Positions 1 through 9,094 of a DNA stretch of 42,198 nucleotides are shown here, in pieces (within the stretch, counting starts at the first letter, position 1; each line of letters starts with the position of its first letter). Source of the DNA: an uncultured Colwellia sp. (GTDB lineage Bacteria > Pseudomonadota > Gammaproteobacteria > Enterobacterales > Alteromonadaceae). The notes beneath the pieces were generated by a model. It did not search any database. It worked only from the letters and a program-made list of their open reading frames with translations, and was not told where the DNA came from. The DNA is taken from NCBI GenBank assembly GCA_913057925.1, contig CAJXPG010000015.1, positions 1 through 42,198 on the forward strand, in the 5' to 3' direction. Made by a program: the position numbers and the translations under genes.

Positions 1-126
1 TTTAATAAAACTAAGATTACTGCATTCATTACACTATATCAATAAGTTATAAAAATGGCTTGAACTGGTTGATGTGTTAAAGGCGGAAATATTCCCGCTT
101 TCCGGGGGAAAGAAGGATTTCACGCA

Positions 127-146
127 AACTGTGTATTTATACAGCT
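127..146. promoter_or_regulatory. LexA-type SOS box at the left edge
   Basis: The sequence AACTGTGTATTTATACAGCT has the CTG-N10-CAG core of the gammaproteobacterial LexA operator with an alternating AT-rich centre. It lies beyond the serS terminator. No gene starting beside it is visible in the window, so the likely target is a gene read leftwards that begins beyond base 1. The match is seen directly; LexA binding is inferred. Confidence 0.6.
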
Positions 147-220
147 AACTAGTGGGTTGATATTTATAACATCTTTACATAACACTAAATTTTTTATACT
201 TTTTTACGCTAGCTGAAAAC

Positions 221-245
221 AAAAAACGCGACCTAAGCCGCGTTT
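221..245 (-). terminator. Rho-independent terminator after serS
   Basis: On the minus strand AAACGCG and CGCGTTT form a 7-bp stem with an 8-base loop, followed by a run of T (bases 226-221). It lies 40 bases beyond the serS stop codon and closes the minus-strand cluster that starts at lrp/ftsK. Confidence 0.8.
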
Positions 246-284
246 AAATATATCGCAAAGCGATTCATAACTCAGAACAGAGAA

Positions 285-1592
<1,308 letters not shown>

Positions 1593-1663
1593 TTATTAAA
1601 AGTTGTTTGTCTGTTGTGCTAAATAAAGTACGTTTTTTCTACGGGTGTTAAGGTGGTAAACGC

Positions 1664-2065
1664 TTATTTTACCAATGCCGTTACCATATACATACCTAAT
1701 GCTGCTGCACCAATGCACAAACAAACATTAAGCAAAATATTTAACGCGGCTTTTAACACGTCGCCTTGTTGCAATAATAACAAGGAGTCTAATGAAAATG
1801 TAGAAAAGGTGGTAAATGCACCTAAAAAACCTATTCCTATTAGGGTTCTATGAACACTAATGTCGAGAATTTCTTGCTCGATTAGCTGATATAACAAACC
1901 CATAATAAATGAGCCGCTGATATTAACCATCAATGTGGCAAAAGGGAAACCTTTTCCGAGCCAATTTAGCACTAATTGCGAAATATAAAAACGTAAACTG
2001 GCACCACAAGCCCCACCAAGAGCGACAAAGGCGTATAATGTGAAGTTACTAATAGCGCTGCTCAT
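1664..2065 (-). CDS. crcB: Fluoride-specific ion channel CrcB/Fluc
   Basis: Small inner-membrane protein (133 aa) of the Fluc/CrcB family, dual-topology dimers that let toxic fluoride leave the cell. Four hydrophobic helices are visible at roughly 8-28, 38-60, 70-90 and 100-125. Family signatures present are [13 protein letters not shown] near the N-terminus, [13 protein letters not shown] in helix 2 (the pore Asn) and [12 protein letters not shown] with the TTFSTF break in helix 3. The ATG at 2065 has AGGG six bases before it and lies 17 bases inside the end of rarA, so translation is probably coupled to rarA. It sits between rarA and serS, where E. coli has no gene. No fluoride riboswitch is possible directly upstream because that sequence codes for RarA, so fluoride control at this locus is not indicated. 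Confidence 0.93.
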   Translation of the reverse strand: MSSAISNFTLYAFVALGGACGASLRFYISQLVLNWLGKGFPFATLMVNISGSFIMGLLYQLIEQEILDISVHRTLIGIGFLGAFTTFSTFSLDSLLLLQQGDVLKAALNILLNVCLCIGAAALGMYMVTALVK

Positions 2066-3548
2066 GACTATCCCTGTTAAGTTGGTTTAAATACTCAAGC
2101 TTTTCTTTTAGTTTCTTTTCTAAGCCACGCTCTGTTGGTTGATAAAGTTCAGTGTGAGAGCTATCAGCGTGTGCTAATGCTTCGGGAAAGTAGTTTTCAC
2201 CGGCAGCAAAAGCATTTGCTTCGTCATGGGCGTATCGGTATTCACTGCCATGGCCAAGTTCTTTGGTGATATTACTGGTGGCATTTTTTAAATGCAGCGG
2301 CACGTCAAGGTCACAGGTTTGTTGCGCGAGCACTTTGGCTTTATTAAATGCCATATACACAGCGTTACTTTTTGGGGCAAGTGCCATGTAAACCGTTGCT
2401 TGTGCAATAGCGCGTTCACCTTCACTTGGCCCAACGCGGTGAAAAGTATCCCAAGCATTTATGGCTAATTGCATCGCTCTGGGATCGGCATTACCAATAT
2501 CTTCACTGGCAATAGCGAGTAAACGTCGTGCCACATAAAGTGCATCGCCACCTGCCGTTAAAATTCTCGCATACCAGTACAACGCGGCATCAACACTTGA
2601 GCCACGTACTGATTTATGAAAGGCGCTGATCAAGTCATAAAATGCATCACCACCTTTATCATAAAGTGCTATTTTGCTACCAGCTACTTGAGAAATGAGT
2701 TCAACAGAAATGTTTTTAACAAATACTTGGCTACCCTGCTCTGCTTTTTCTGACTCGGTCGTTGGCTCCGCTACTGTGCTATCAAGACAGTTTTCTAATA
2801 AGTTGAGTAAACGTCTTGCATCACCATCGCTACGGTTAAGTAAACTTTGTTTGGCGTCAGTACTTAGCGCAATGTCGATACCTTGCTCTGATTCACATAA
2901 GGTAATAGCACGTGATAATACTTGTGCTAAATCATCCGAGGTAAGCTTTTTTAAGGTATATAATCGTGCTCGAGACAATAACGCTTGGTTTAATTCAAAC
3001 GCTGGGTTTTCTGTGGTTGCGCCAATAAAAATAATGGTGCCATCTTCAATATGCGGTAAAAAGGCATCTTGCTGTGATTTATTAAAACGATGTACTTCAT
3101 CAACAAATAATACCGTTCTTCGCTTTTGACTGCCCTCACCTTGGGCGCGTAGTTTTGCTTTATCAATTGCTTGGCGAATTTCTTTTATGCCAGAGGTTAC
3201 CGCAGAGACACGCTCAATGTCAGCATTGGCATGTTGAGCAATAATTTCTGCTAACGTTGTTTTGCCACTACCTGGCGGGCCCCAGAAAATAAGTGAGTGA
3301 CAATGACCTTGCTCAATAGCTTGGCTAAGCGGCGAGTCTTGCCCAAGAATATGCTGTTGTCCAACATACTCGGATAAGTTTTTCGGGCGCATTTTACCCG
3401 CCAGTGGCATAAAACTACTCGCCAACGGCTGATTATCCGCTGTCGACTGGCTTTCACTTGGCGCTAAATCGAATAGCGACTCTTGCGTGCCTTGGTTCGG
3501 ATTGATATTAGTATCTTGCCCTGACATGTGTTTATCGCTTGTCTTCAA
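2049..3548 (-). CDS. rarA: Replication-associated recombination protein A (RarA/MgsA), AAA+ ATPase
   Basis: AAA+ ATPase of the RarA/Mgs1/WRNIP1 family, related to clamp-loader subunits; it acts at stalled replication forks and interacts with SSB. Walker [10 protein letters not shown] lies at about 88-96, Walker B with the box [10 protein letters not shown] at about 145-154, and a sensor/Arg-finger region at [20 protein letters not shown]. The C-terminal half has the family's tetramerisation region ([32 protein letters not shown]). Two starts are possible: TTG at 3548, which overlaps the lolA end by 17 bases and has AAGGTG just upstream, or ATG at 3527, four bases beyond the lolA stop with no good ribosome binding site. 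I keep the TTG because of its AAGG motif; the first seven residues are not conserved-looking. The order lolA-rarA-serS is as in E. coli. Confidence 0.95.
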   Translation of the reverse strand: MKTSDKHMSGQDTNINPNQGTQESLFDLAPSESQSTADNQPLASSFMPLAGKMRPKNLSEYVGQQHILGQDSPLSQAIEQGHCHSLIFWGPPGSGKTTLAEIIAQHANADIERVSAVTSGIKEIRQAIDKAKLRAQGEGSQKRRTVLFVDEVHRFNKSQQDAFLPHIEDGTIIFIGATTENPAFELNQALLSRARLYTLKKLTSDDLAQVLSRAITLCESEQGIDIALSTDAKQSLLNRSDGDARRLLNLLENCLDSTVAEPTTESEKAEQGSQVFVKNISVELISQVAGSKIALYDKGGDAFYDLISAFHKSVRGSSVDAALYWYARILTAGGDALYVARRLLAIASEDIGNADPRAMQLAINAWDTFHRVGPSEGERAIAQATVYMALAPKSNAVYMAFNKAKVLAQQTCDLDVPLHLKNATSNITKELGHGSEYRYAHDEANAFAAGENYFPEALAHADSSHTELYQPTERGLEKKLKEKLEYLNQLNRDSHEQRY

Positions 3549-4293
3549 GTCTTACACCTTGAGGCAAGGTGAAGTTAAATAATGCCGCGCTAGGCTTAGT
3601 TTTGCTATTAAAGTTGCTTAAGTGTATTTGACTCACTTGCCCTGTGGCATCTTGAAATGAAAACTGTTTCAATTGACTATCATTTTTGTCGGCAACATCA
3701 GCAGTGGTAAAGGTTAAGGTTAAACGTTTAATTTGACTGTTTTTATCGACTGGGGTTATTACAAAACCTTGCTCTTGCTTATCTTTAGCGAGCTTTGTTA
3801 CTTGGTATTGTTGCCAAAGCGACGGTTCATCACTGGTTAACAACAAAATAGGCGTATTATGAATCGATGTCGCTAAACTATAAGCACTCGCTTGCTCGAT
3901 AAATGGGTCGTAAAACCATAAGGTATTACCATCACTAACAATCAACGTTTCGTCCGGTGTAACGGTTTGCCAATTAACTAAATTGGGTTTACTGATGGCC
4001 AATGTGCCAGTGCCTTGTTGCAATAACTCCCCTTGGTCCGATAATATTTTTTGCTCAAAGTTAGCACTAAAAAAAGCCAGCTTTGACAGTGTTGCCATTA
4101 AACTTGCTTTAGCGTTATCTTGTTGCTCTGTACTCTCGGTTGCAGTACTCTCGGTTACGCTAACCTCGGTTGAGTTAATCACGTCATCATTAACGGGCTT
4201 GCTGTCGACAATAGTGCTGGTTAAAGAAAGTACTGGCACGAGTAAGCTGGTAAGTGTGAGTTTTTTTACTAAATTAATTGGCATAATCTTCAT
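3532..4293 (-). CDS. lolA: Outer-membrane lipoprotein carrier protein LolA
   Basis: Periplasmic chaperone that takes mature lipoproteins from LolCDE in the inner membrane and hands them to LolB. Similarity to E. coli LolA is clear along the body: [48 protein letters not shown], then NTPILLL and the C-terminal [15 protein letters not shown]. The open frame runs up to a GTG at 4326, but that codon lies inside a hairpin (4308-4332). ATG 4293 or ATG 4284 gives a normal signal peptide (two Lys, hydrophobic stretch, then VDSKPV). I use 4293 (253 aa). This is longer than the E. coli protein (203 aa) because a Ser/Thr/Glu-rich stretch of about 30 residues, with the repeat TESTATEST, separates the signal peptide from the folded domain. 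It overlaps rarA by 17 bases if rarA starts at TTG. Confidence 0.93.
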   Translation of the reverse strand: MKIMPINLVKKLTLTSLLVPVLSLTSTIVDSKPVNDDVINSTEVSVTESTATESTEQQDNAKASLMATLSKLAFFSANFEQKILSDQGELLQQGTGTLAISKPNLVNWQTVTPDETLIVSDGNTLWFYDPFIEQASAYSLATSIHNTPILLLTSDEPSLWQQYQVTKLAKDKQEQGFVITPVDKNSQIKRLTLTFTTADVADKNDSQLKQFSFQDATGQVSQIHLSNFNSKTKPSAALFNFTLPQGVRLEDKR

Positions 4294-4307
4294 TCTGATA
4301 ATTGATG

Positions 4308-4332
4308 CCAACTGCGATTTACGCACAGTTGG
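4308..4332. other. Hairpin in the lolA leader
   Basis: CCAACTGCG (4308-4316) can pair with CGCA and GTTGG (4322-4332) around the loop ATTTA, with a 2-base bulge: 9 bp. No T-run follows on either strand, so it does not look like a simple terminator. It ends 15 bases before the chosen lolA ATG. The pairing is seen in the sequence; a role in lolA translation or mRNA processing is only possible. Confidence 0.5.
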
Positions 4333-4390
4333 TATATATATGTAAGGTAATATTGGTTAGGTAAATCTCAAGCGTTTTTATAACAACCCG

Positions 4391-7009
4391 TTAAAATTCT
4401 CGTACCGGAGGCGGCGCTAATACTTCTCGCGCACCGTTGTTACCCGGAGTAGATACGACACCTTGAATTTCCATTTGTTCAACTATTCTGGCAGAGCGGT
4501 TATAGCCAATTCTAAATTGTCGTTGCACACTAGAGATGGATACGCGACGCTTCTCAGTAACAAAATTAACGGCTTCATCGTAAAGCGCGTCTAACTCTTC
4601 TGCGCCCTCACCGCCTTCTGCTTGCTCACCAGGTAACAAGATATCTTGTTCATTTTCACCTGATAAAATTTCTTCTACGTAGTTTGGCTCACCACGAGAT
4701 TTCCAATCTTTAACAACCGCGTGCACTTCATGATCGTCAATAAAGGCACCATGAACACGTGTTGGTACACCGGTACCCGGTGGTAAATAAAGCATGTCAC
4801 CCATACCTAGTAATTGCTCGGCACCTTGCTGATCTAAAATGGTACGTGAGTTTAAGCCTGAAGATACTTGAAACGCCATACGTGTTGGAATGTTTGCTTT
4901 AATTAAGCCGGTTATAACATCAACGGATGGACGCTGTGTAGCAAGTACTAGATGAATACCAGCAGCACGGGCTTTTTGTGCAATTCGGGCAATGAGCTCT
5001 TCTACTTTTTTACCTACAATCATCATCATGTCGGCAAATTCATCAACTATAACAACAATGCTAGGTAATTTTTCCAGCATAGGCGGAGTTTGATCCATAC
5101 CATCGGTGGGTTGCCATGTTGGGTCAATTAACGGCTCACCTGCGGCAATCGCTTCAAGTACTTTTTTGTTATAGCCTTTTAAGTTACGTACACCAACAGC
5201 CGACATCACTTTGTAGCGACGTTCCATTTCTCCAACACACCAGCGCAGTGCATTAGCGGCATCTTTCATGTCGGTAACAACTTCAGCAAGTAAGTGTGGA
5301 ATGCCTTCATAAACAGATAATTCCAACATTTTTGGATCTATCATAATCATACGCACATCTTCTGGCGTTGATTTATAAAGTAAACTGACAATCATGGTGT
5401 TCACACCAACAGATTTACCTGAGCCGGTAGTACCTGCAACCAGTAAGTGTGGCATTTTGCCTAAATCAACCACTACCGGATCGCCGGCAATATCTTTACC
5501 TAGCACCATCGCAAGCGAAGAGGTTGATTCTTCAAACGCAGGACAAGCAATAACTTCACTTAAGTGTACTATTTCTCTGTGCTTATTCGGTAATTCTAAT
5601 CCGATAACAGACTTACCAGGGATAACTTCAACCACACGAACACTAATCGCAGACAGTGCGCGAGCTAAATCTTTCGACAAACTGGTAATTTTATTAACTT
5701 TAACGCCTGGGGCTAAATCAAGCTCAAAACGCGTAATAACAGGGCCTGGGTAAACAGAAACCACCTGTGCTTGCACACCAAAATCTAATAATTTAGCTTC
5801 AACCAAGCGACTTACTTGGTCTAACTCATCTTGGTTAATCGGGTTTTTCGCTTTATCAGCGCGGTCTAACAAGTCAATCGATGGCATACCTTGAAAGCTT
5901 GGTTCACCTGCGACTAAATTCACCTGACCATTATCAGCGGTTAAGCTTTGCTCTACTGGCATCATTGGCATCGGTGGCGACTGCACAACGGGCTGTTCAT
6001 CATCAGCGACATTAGGCTTTTCAACTTCAGCAAAAGCGGCAGTGATTTCTTTTTCACTGACTTGATCTTGAATATTCCCCACTGATGGCTCTGTCATCAG
6101 CTCAGATATATCGATAAAAGGTTCGGTTTTTGCTAATTCTGCTTGTTCTTCAAATTCTGTATATCGGCTTTGCGTAGCACTAAAAGAGCCGGCAAGTACT
6201 GCGGTCGCTGAGTGGTCAACTACCGCTGGTTTAGCAATAGGCTCTGGCGTAACTTCAGGCTCAGGTGCAATTTCAGTCTCTGGTTTAACGGTATTTTCTA
6301 CCAAGCGACTTTTAACATTACCTAGTTCTTCCGCTGTTAACGATGACTCGCTAGTACCAAAATGGCTTTGAATAACTTTGGGTAAGCCAACTAACCACAA
6401 TGCAGCGGCAATGGCATATTGGCCAACACAATCGACAAATTTAAGCCAAGAAAAGCCGGTGAGTAAGACAAAGCCTGCACAGGTAAAAAGTAAGAATAAA
6501 AGTGTAGAACCAACAAACGAGAAATAAGGTAACAGCGTTTGGCTTAATACATCACCCAGAATACCTCCGGCTGAAAAGTAAAAGATATCATCAAAATTCA
6601 TACTGGCAAGTGAGGTAATGCCAAGGTAAAACATGAAAAAACCAATAAGTTTTAAACCTAAGGTTAAATAATCTAGCTTCATTAACTCATGGAAACGTTG
6701 AAACAATAACCAACCGACAATGGCGATAACAAAGGGTAAGCTGTAGGCAATTAAACCAAACAGGTTTAAAAATAAATCGGAAAGATAAGCCCCTACTGCC
6801 CCGCCTAAATTGCGTATTTCAGTTTGATAACCCGTTTGTGCCCAGCCGGGATCAGCGGGATCAAAACTAAATAGCGCCACCATCATAAACATGGCAAAAA
6901 CAGTAAAAAACAACAAGCCCGCTTCGAGTAAGCGCTGTACGCCGGTTAGCTGCTTATTGGCTAGTGTATCAAGTGACACACTGGAATTTTCTATAAGATC
7001 TGAAGACAA
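4391..7009 (-). CDS. ftsK: DNA translocase FtsK
   Basis: Divisome protein that anchors at the septum and pumps chromosomal DNA so that XerCD can resolve dimers at dif. The N-terminal part (about 25-190) has four to five hydrophobic helices starting with [23 protein letters not shown], as in E. coli. A Glu/Pro-rich linker (about 220-375) follows, much shorter than in E. coli, which explains the 872 aa total against 1329. The RecA-like motor carries Walker [10 protein letters not shown] at about 525-533, Walker [14 protein letters not shown] and [12 protein letters not shown]. The C-terminal gamma winged helix ([26 protein letters not shown]) reads KOPS sites. The start is TTG at 7009: an in-frame TAA directly precedes it, and the resulting N-terminus aligns with E. 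coli FtsK. A LexA-type box lies 156-175 bases upstream. Confidence 0.96.
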   Translation of the reverse strand: MSSDLIENSSVSLDTLANKQLTGVQRLLEAGLLFFTVFAMFMMVALFSFDPADPGWAQTGYQTEIRNLGGAVGAYLSDLFLNLFGLIAYSLPFVIAIVGWLLFQRFHELMKLDYLTLGLKLIGFFMFYLGITSLASMNFDDIFYFSAGGILGDVLSQTLLPYFSFVGSTLLFLLFTCAGFVLLTGFSWLKFVDCVGQYAIAAALWLVGLPKVIQSHFGTSESSLTAEELGNVKSRLVENTVKPETEIAPEPEVTPEPIAKPAVVDHSATAVLAGSFSATQSRYTEFEEQAELAKTEPFIDISELMTEPSVGNIQDQVSEKEITAAFAEVEKPNVADDEQPVVQSPPMPMMPVEQSLTADNGQVNLVAGEPSFQGMPSIDLLDRADKAKNPINQDELDQVSRLVEAKLLDFGVQAQVVSVYPGPVITRFELDLAPGVKVNKITSLSKDLARALSAISVRVVEVIPGKSVIGLELPNKHREIVHLSEVIACPAFEESTSSLAMVLGKDIAGDPVVVDLGKMPHLLVAGTTGSGKSVGVNTMIVSLLYKSTPEDVRMIMIDPKMLELSVYEGIPHLLAEVVTDMKDAANALRWCVGEMERRYKVMSAVGVRNLKGYNKKVLEAIAAGEPLIDPTWQPTDGMDQTPPMLEKLPSIVVIVDEFADMMMIVGKKVEELIARIAQKARAAGIHLVLATQRPSVDVITGLIKANIPTRMAFQVSSGLNSRTILDQQGAEQLLGMGDMLYLPPGTGVPTRVHGAFIDDHEVHAVVKDWKSRGEPNYVEEILSGENEQDILLPGEQAEGGEGAEELDALYDEAVNFVTEKRRVSISSVQRQFRIGYNRSARIVEQMEIQGVVSTPGNNGAREVLAPPPVREF

Positions 7010-7164
7010 TTAAACGTACCATTGAAAATAATTTGGGAATATTTCCCTAGTAAAAAGATAAAGTAACAAATTAGCGCTTATTTAACAGCAACAAATTAAC
7101 ATTACACCGGCAAAACTGTCCGTATTCGCCGAATTGCCGTTAGCTGCCATTAGTTGTCACAGTT

Positions 7165-7184
7165 TACTGGATAAATAAACAGCT
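7165..7184. promoter_or_regulatory. LexA-type SOS box upstream of ftsK
   Basis: TACTGGATAAATAAACAGCT matches the E. coli LexA consensus (TACTG, alternating TA, CAGTA) at the full CTG-N10-CAG core, the leading TA and 7 of 10 central bases. It lies in the lrp-ftsK gap, just beyond the lrp stop codon. In E. coli one ftsK promoter (dinH) is SOS-controlled, so the location fits. Binding is inferred. Confidence 0.6.
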
Positions 7185-7190
7185 TACCAG

Positions 7191-7673
7191 TTAACGTTTA
7201 ATGGCCAAAATATTGGTCGATTTAATTTCATCCATGACTACATAGGTTCTACTCTCACTTACCGCAGGTAATCGTAATAACGTATCACCCAGTAATTCAC
7301 GGTAGGCCAACATATCTTTTACCCGGGTTTTCAATAAAAAGTCAAAGTTGCCTGATACCAAATGACACTCTTGAATAACATCAAGGTCATCTACCGCCTT
7401 GGCAAAGTCATCAAAAACGTCGGGACTGGTTTTCGTTAAGGTAATCTCGACAAAAACCAGTAGTGCTGCATCGAGTTTTAACGGGTTGAGTATGGCTTTA
7501 TAGCCACTAATATATTGCTCTTTCTCTAACCTTTTGACTCGCTCTAAACACGGTGTCGGGCTTAAACCGACACGTTTTGATAATTCGACATTCGATAATC
7601 GACCATTTTTTTGTAGTTCGACTAAAATATTTTTATCTATGCGGTCTATACCTTTACTAACATGAGAACTCAT
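7191..7673 (-). CDS. lrp: Leucine-responsive regulatory protein Lrp
   Basis: Global Lrp/AsnC-family transcription factor. At 160 aa it is nearly the same length as E. coli Lrp (164 aa) and almost identical in the key stretches. The N-terminal winged helix-turn-helix contains NVELSKRVGLSPTPCLERVKRL (about 28-49), and the C-terminal RAM effector domain contains LLVFVEITL, IQECHLVSGNFDFLLKTRV and LLRLPAVSESRTYVVMDEIK. The start is the ATG at 7673. It is divergent from ald with 156 bases between the start codons, and upstream of ftsK as in E. coli. Lrp-family proteins often activate alanine dehydrogenase genes, so ald is a probable direct target; that is inference from position and family knowledge. 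Confidence 0.96.
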   Translation of the reverse strand: MSSHVSKGIDRIDKNILVELQKNGRLSNVELSKRVGLSPTPCLERVKRLEKEQYISGYKAILNPLKLDAALLVFVEITLTKTSPDVFDDFAKAVDDLDVIQECHLVSGNFDFLLKTRVKDMLAYRELLGDTLLRLPAVSESRTYVVMDEIKSTNILAIKR

Positions 7674-7829
7674 TTATATAACTCTGCCGTTATTACAATT
7701 CTTAGTATTATATATCGCCTTTAGCAAAATAACGACAGGTTATTCCAGAAAGTTAGCACTATACTAGTCGCAAATATTACAAGCACAATCAATGTGCAAT
7801 TCAACAAGCTTCGCTTAAGAGAGAGTATT
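7674..7829. promoter_or_regulatory. Divergent lrp/ald control region
   Basis: AT-rich 156-base gap between divergent lrp and ald. A -10-like TATACT is at 7760-7765 on the plus strand, 65 bases before the ald ATG, but the matching -35 position (around 7737-7742, AGGTTA) is poor, as expected for an activator-dependent promoter. TAGCAAAATAACG at 7722-7734 partly resembles an Lrp half-site. Only the -10 is reasonably clear; the Lrp site is tentative. Confidence 0.35.
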
Positions 7830-8948
7830 ATGATTATTGGTGTACCTAAAGAAATTAAAAACCACGAATACCGTATCGGCTTAACACCTGCTGGTGTTAA
7901 AGAGTTATCAGTAAATGGTCACGATGTGATTGTTGAAAATAATGGCGGTGCATCAATTGGTTTTGATAACGAGCAATATATTGCTGCTGGTGCAAAAATT
8001 ATTGATAGTGCTGCTGAAATCTTTGCCACAGCAGATATGATCATTAAAGTTAAAGAGCCACAGCCAATCGAATGTAAAATGCTTCGCCCTGGTCAAATCT
8101 TATTTACTTACCTTCACTTAGCACCAGATCCACAGCAAACTGAATTATTAGTGGCTTCTGGCGCAACCTGTATTGCGTATGAAACAGTAACAGCCGCTGC
8201 TGGTGGTTTACCGCTATTAGCACCAATGTCTGAAGTTGCTGGTCGTATGTCAATTCAAGCAGGTGCCCACGCTTTAGAAAAAGCACAAGGTGGTTTAGGT
8301 GCTTTATTAGGTGGCGTTCCAGGTGTTGCTCCTGCGAAAGTATTAGTTGTTGGTGGTGGTGTTGTAGGTACTCAAGCAGCACGTATGGCTGTTGGTATGG
8401 GCGCTGACGTGACTATTTTAGATCGCTCTTTACCGCGTTTACGTCAATTAGATACTGAATTTGACGGTCGTTTAAAAACGGTTTACTCAACGGCTGATGC
8501 GATGGACCAATTAATTGGTGAAGCTGACTTAGTTATCGGTGCGGTATTAATTCCAGGTGCAGCAGCACCAAAATTAGTAACACGAGAGCACATTAAGTTA
8601 ATGAAACAAGGTGCTGTTGTGGTTGATGTTGCAATCGATCAAGGTGGTTGTTTTGAAACGTCTAAAGCAACAACTCACCAAGAGCCTACGTATGTAGTTG
8701 ACGGTGTTGTTCATTACTGTGTTGCAAACATGCCAGGTGGTGTTGCACGTACTTCAACAATGGCATTAACCAATGCAACAATGCCTTTCGCTGTGACTAT
8801 CGCTAACAAAGGTGCTAAACAAGCCTTATTAGATGATGAACATCTAATGGCAGGTTTAAACGTTGCTGGTGGTAAAATCACTTACAAGCCAGTTGCTGAC
8901 GATTTAGGCTACGAATACGTTGAACCAAGTGTTGCTTTAAACGCTTAA
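7830..8948 (+). CDS. ald: Alanine dehydrogenase
   Basis: NAD-dependent enzyme interconverting L-alanine and pyruvate plus ammonia, linking alanine catabolism with central carbon metabolism. The open frame reaches back to an ATG at 7794, but the conserved family N-terminus MIIGVPKEIKNHEYRIGLTP begins at the ATG at 7830, which has AAGAGAGAG upstream, giving the usual 372 aa. Visible features are the substrate-side Lys/His region (VKEPQPIE and FTYLHLAPD, about 75-100), the Rossmann nucleotide motif VLVVGGGVVGTQAARMAVGMGA (about 170-192), VVDVAIDQGGCFETS and PGGVARTSTMALTNATMPF. It is divergent from lrp and followed by its own terminator, so it is a single-gene unit, likely under Lrp-type activation. 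Confidence 0.96.
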   Translation: MIIGVPKEIKNHEYRIGLTPAGVKELSVNGHDVIVENNGGASIGFDNEQYIAAGAKIIDSAAEIFATADMIIKVKEPQPIECKMLRPGQILFTYLHLAPDPQQTELLVASGATCIAYETVTAAAGGLPLLAPMSEVAGRMSIQAGAHALEKAQGGLGALLGGVPGVAPAKVLVVGGGVVGTQAARMAVGMGADVTILDRSLPRLRQLDTEFDGRLKTVYSTADAMDQLIGEADLVIGAVLIPGAAAPKLVTREHIKLMKQGAVVVDVAIDQGGCFETSKATTHQEPTYVVDGVVHYCVANMPGGVARTSTMALTNATMPFAVTIANKGAKQALLDDEHLMAGLNVAGGKITYKPVADDLGYEYVEPSVALNA

Positions 8949-8972
8949 TCATCAATAGTTAACATAATCAAT

Positions 8973-9001
8973 AAAAGCCTGAGCCAAGCTCGGGCTTTTT
9001 T
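8973..9001 (+). terminator. Rho-independent terminator after ald
   Basis: AGCCTGAGC, loop CAA, GCTCGGGCT (one T-G pair), then six T. It lies 25 bases beyond the ald stop codon. Confidence 0.9.
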
Positions 9002-9043
9002 ATAGCTATTATTTGCGTAACGCTTATAAGTTGTTTTAACGTA

Positions 9044-9070
9044 AAAAGGCCTAGCTAAGCTAGGCCTTTT
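9044..9070. terminator. Bidirectional terminator between ald and the TonB receptor gene
   Basis: AAAAGGCCTAGC and GCTAGGCCTTTT form a perfect 12-bp stem with loop TAA. The A and T flanks let it work on both strands. It lies 24 bases past the end of the receptor gene and backs up the ald terminator from the other side. Confidence 0.88.
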
Positions 9071-9094
9071 GCAGTGTGTAACGTACTAGTTTAT

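Noticed and set aside
2695-3129. 144-codon plus-strand open frame opposite rarA
   Set aside because: Antisense shadow of a well-conserved gene; Ser/Cys-rich composition, no ribosome binding site, no recognisable domain.
7111-7140. CGGCAA/TTGCCG repeat in the lrp-ftsK gap as an lrp terminator
   Set aside because: Six bases with a loop of about 17 and no T-run; likely chance.
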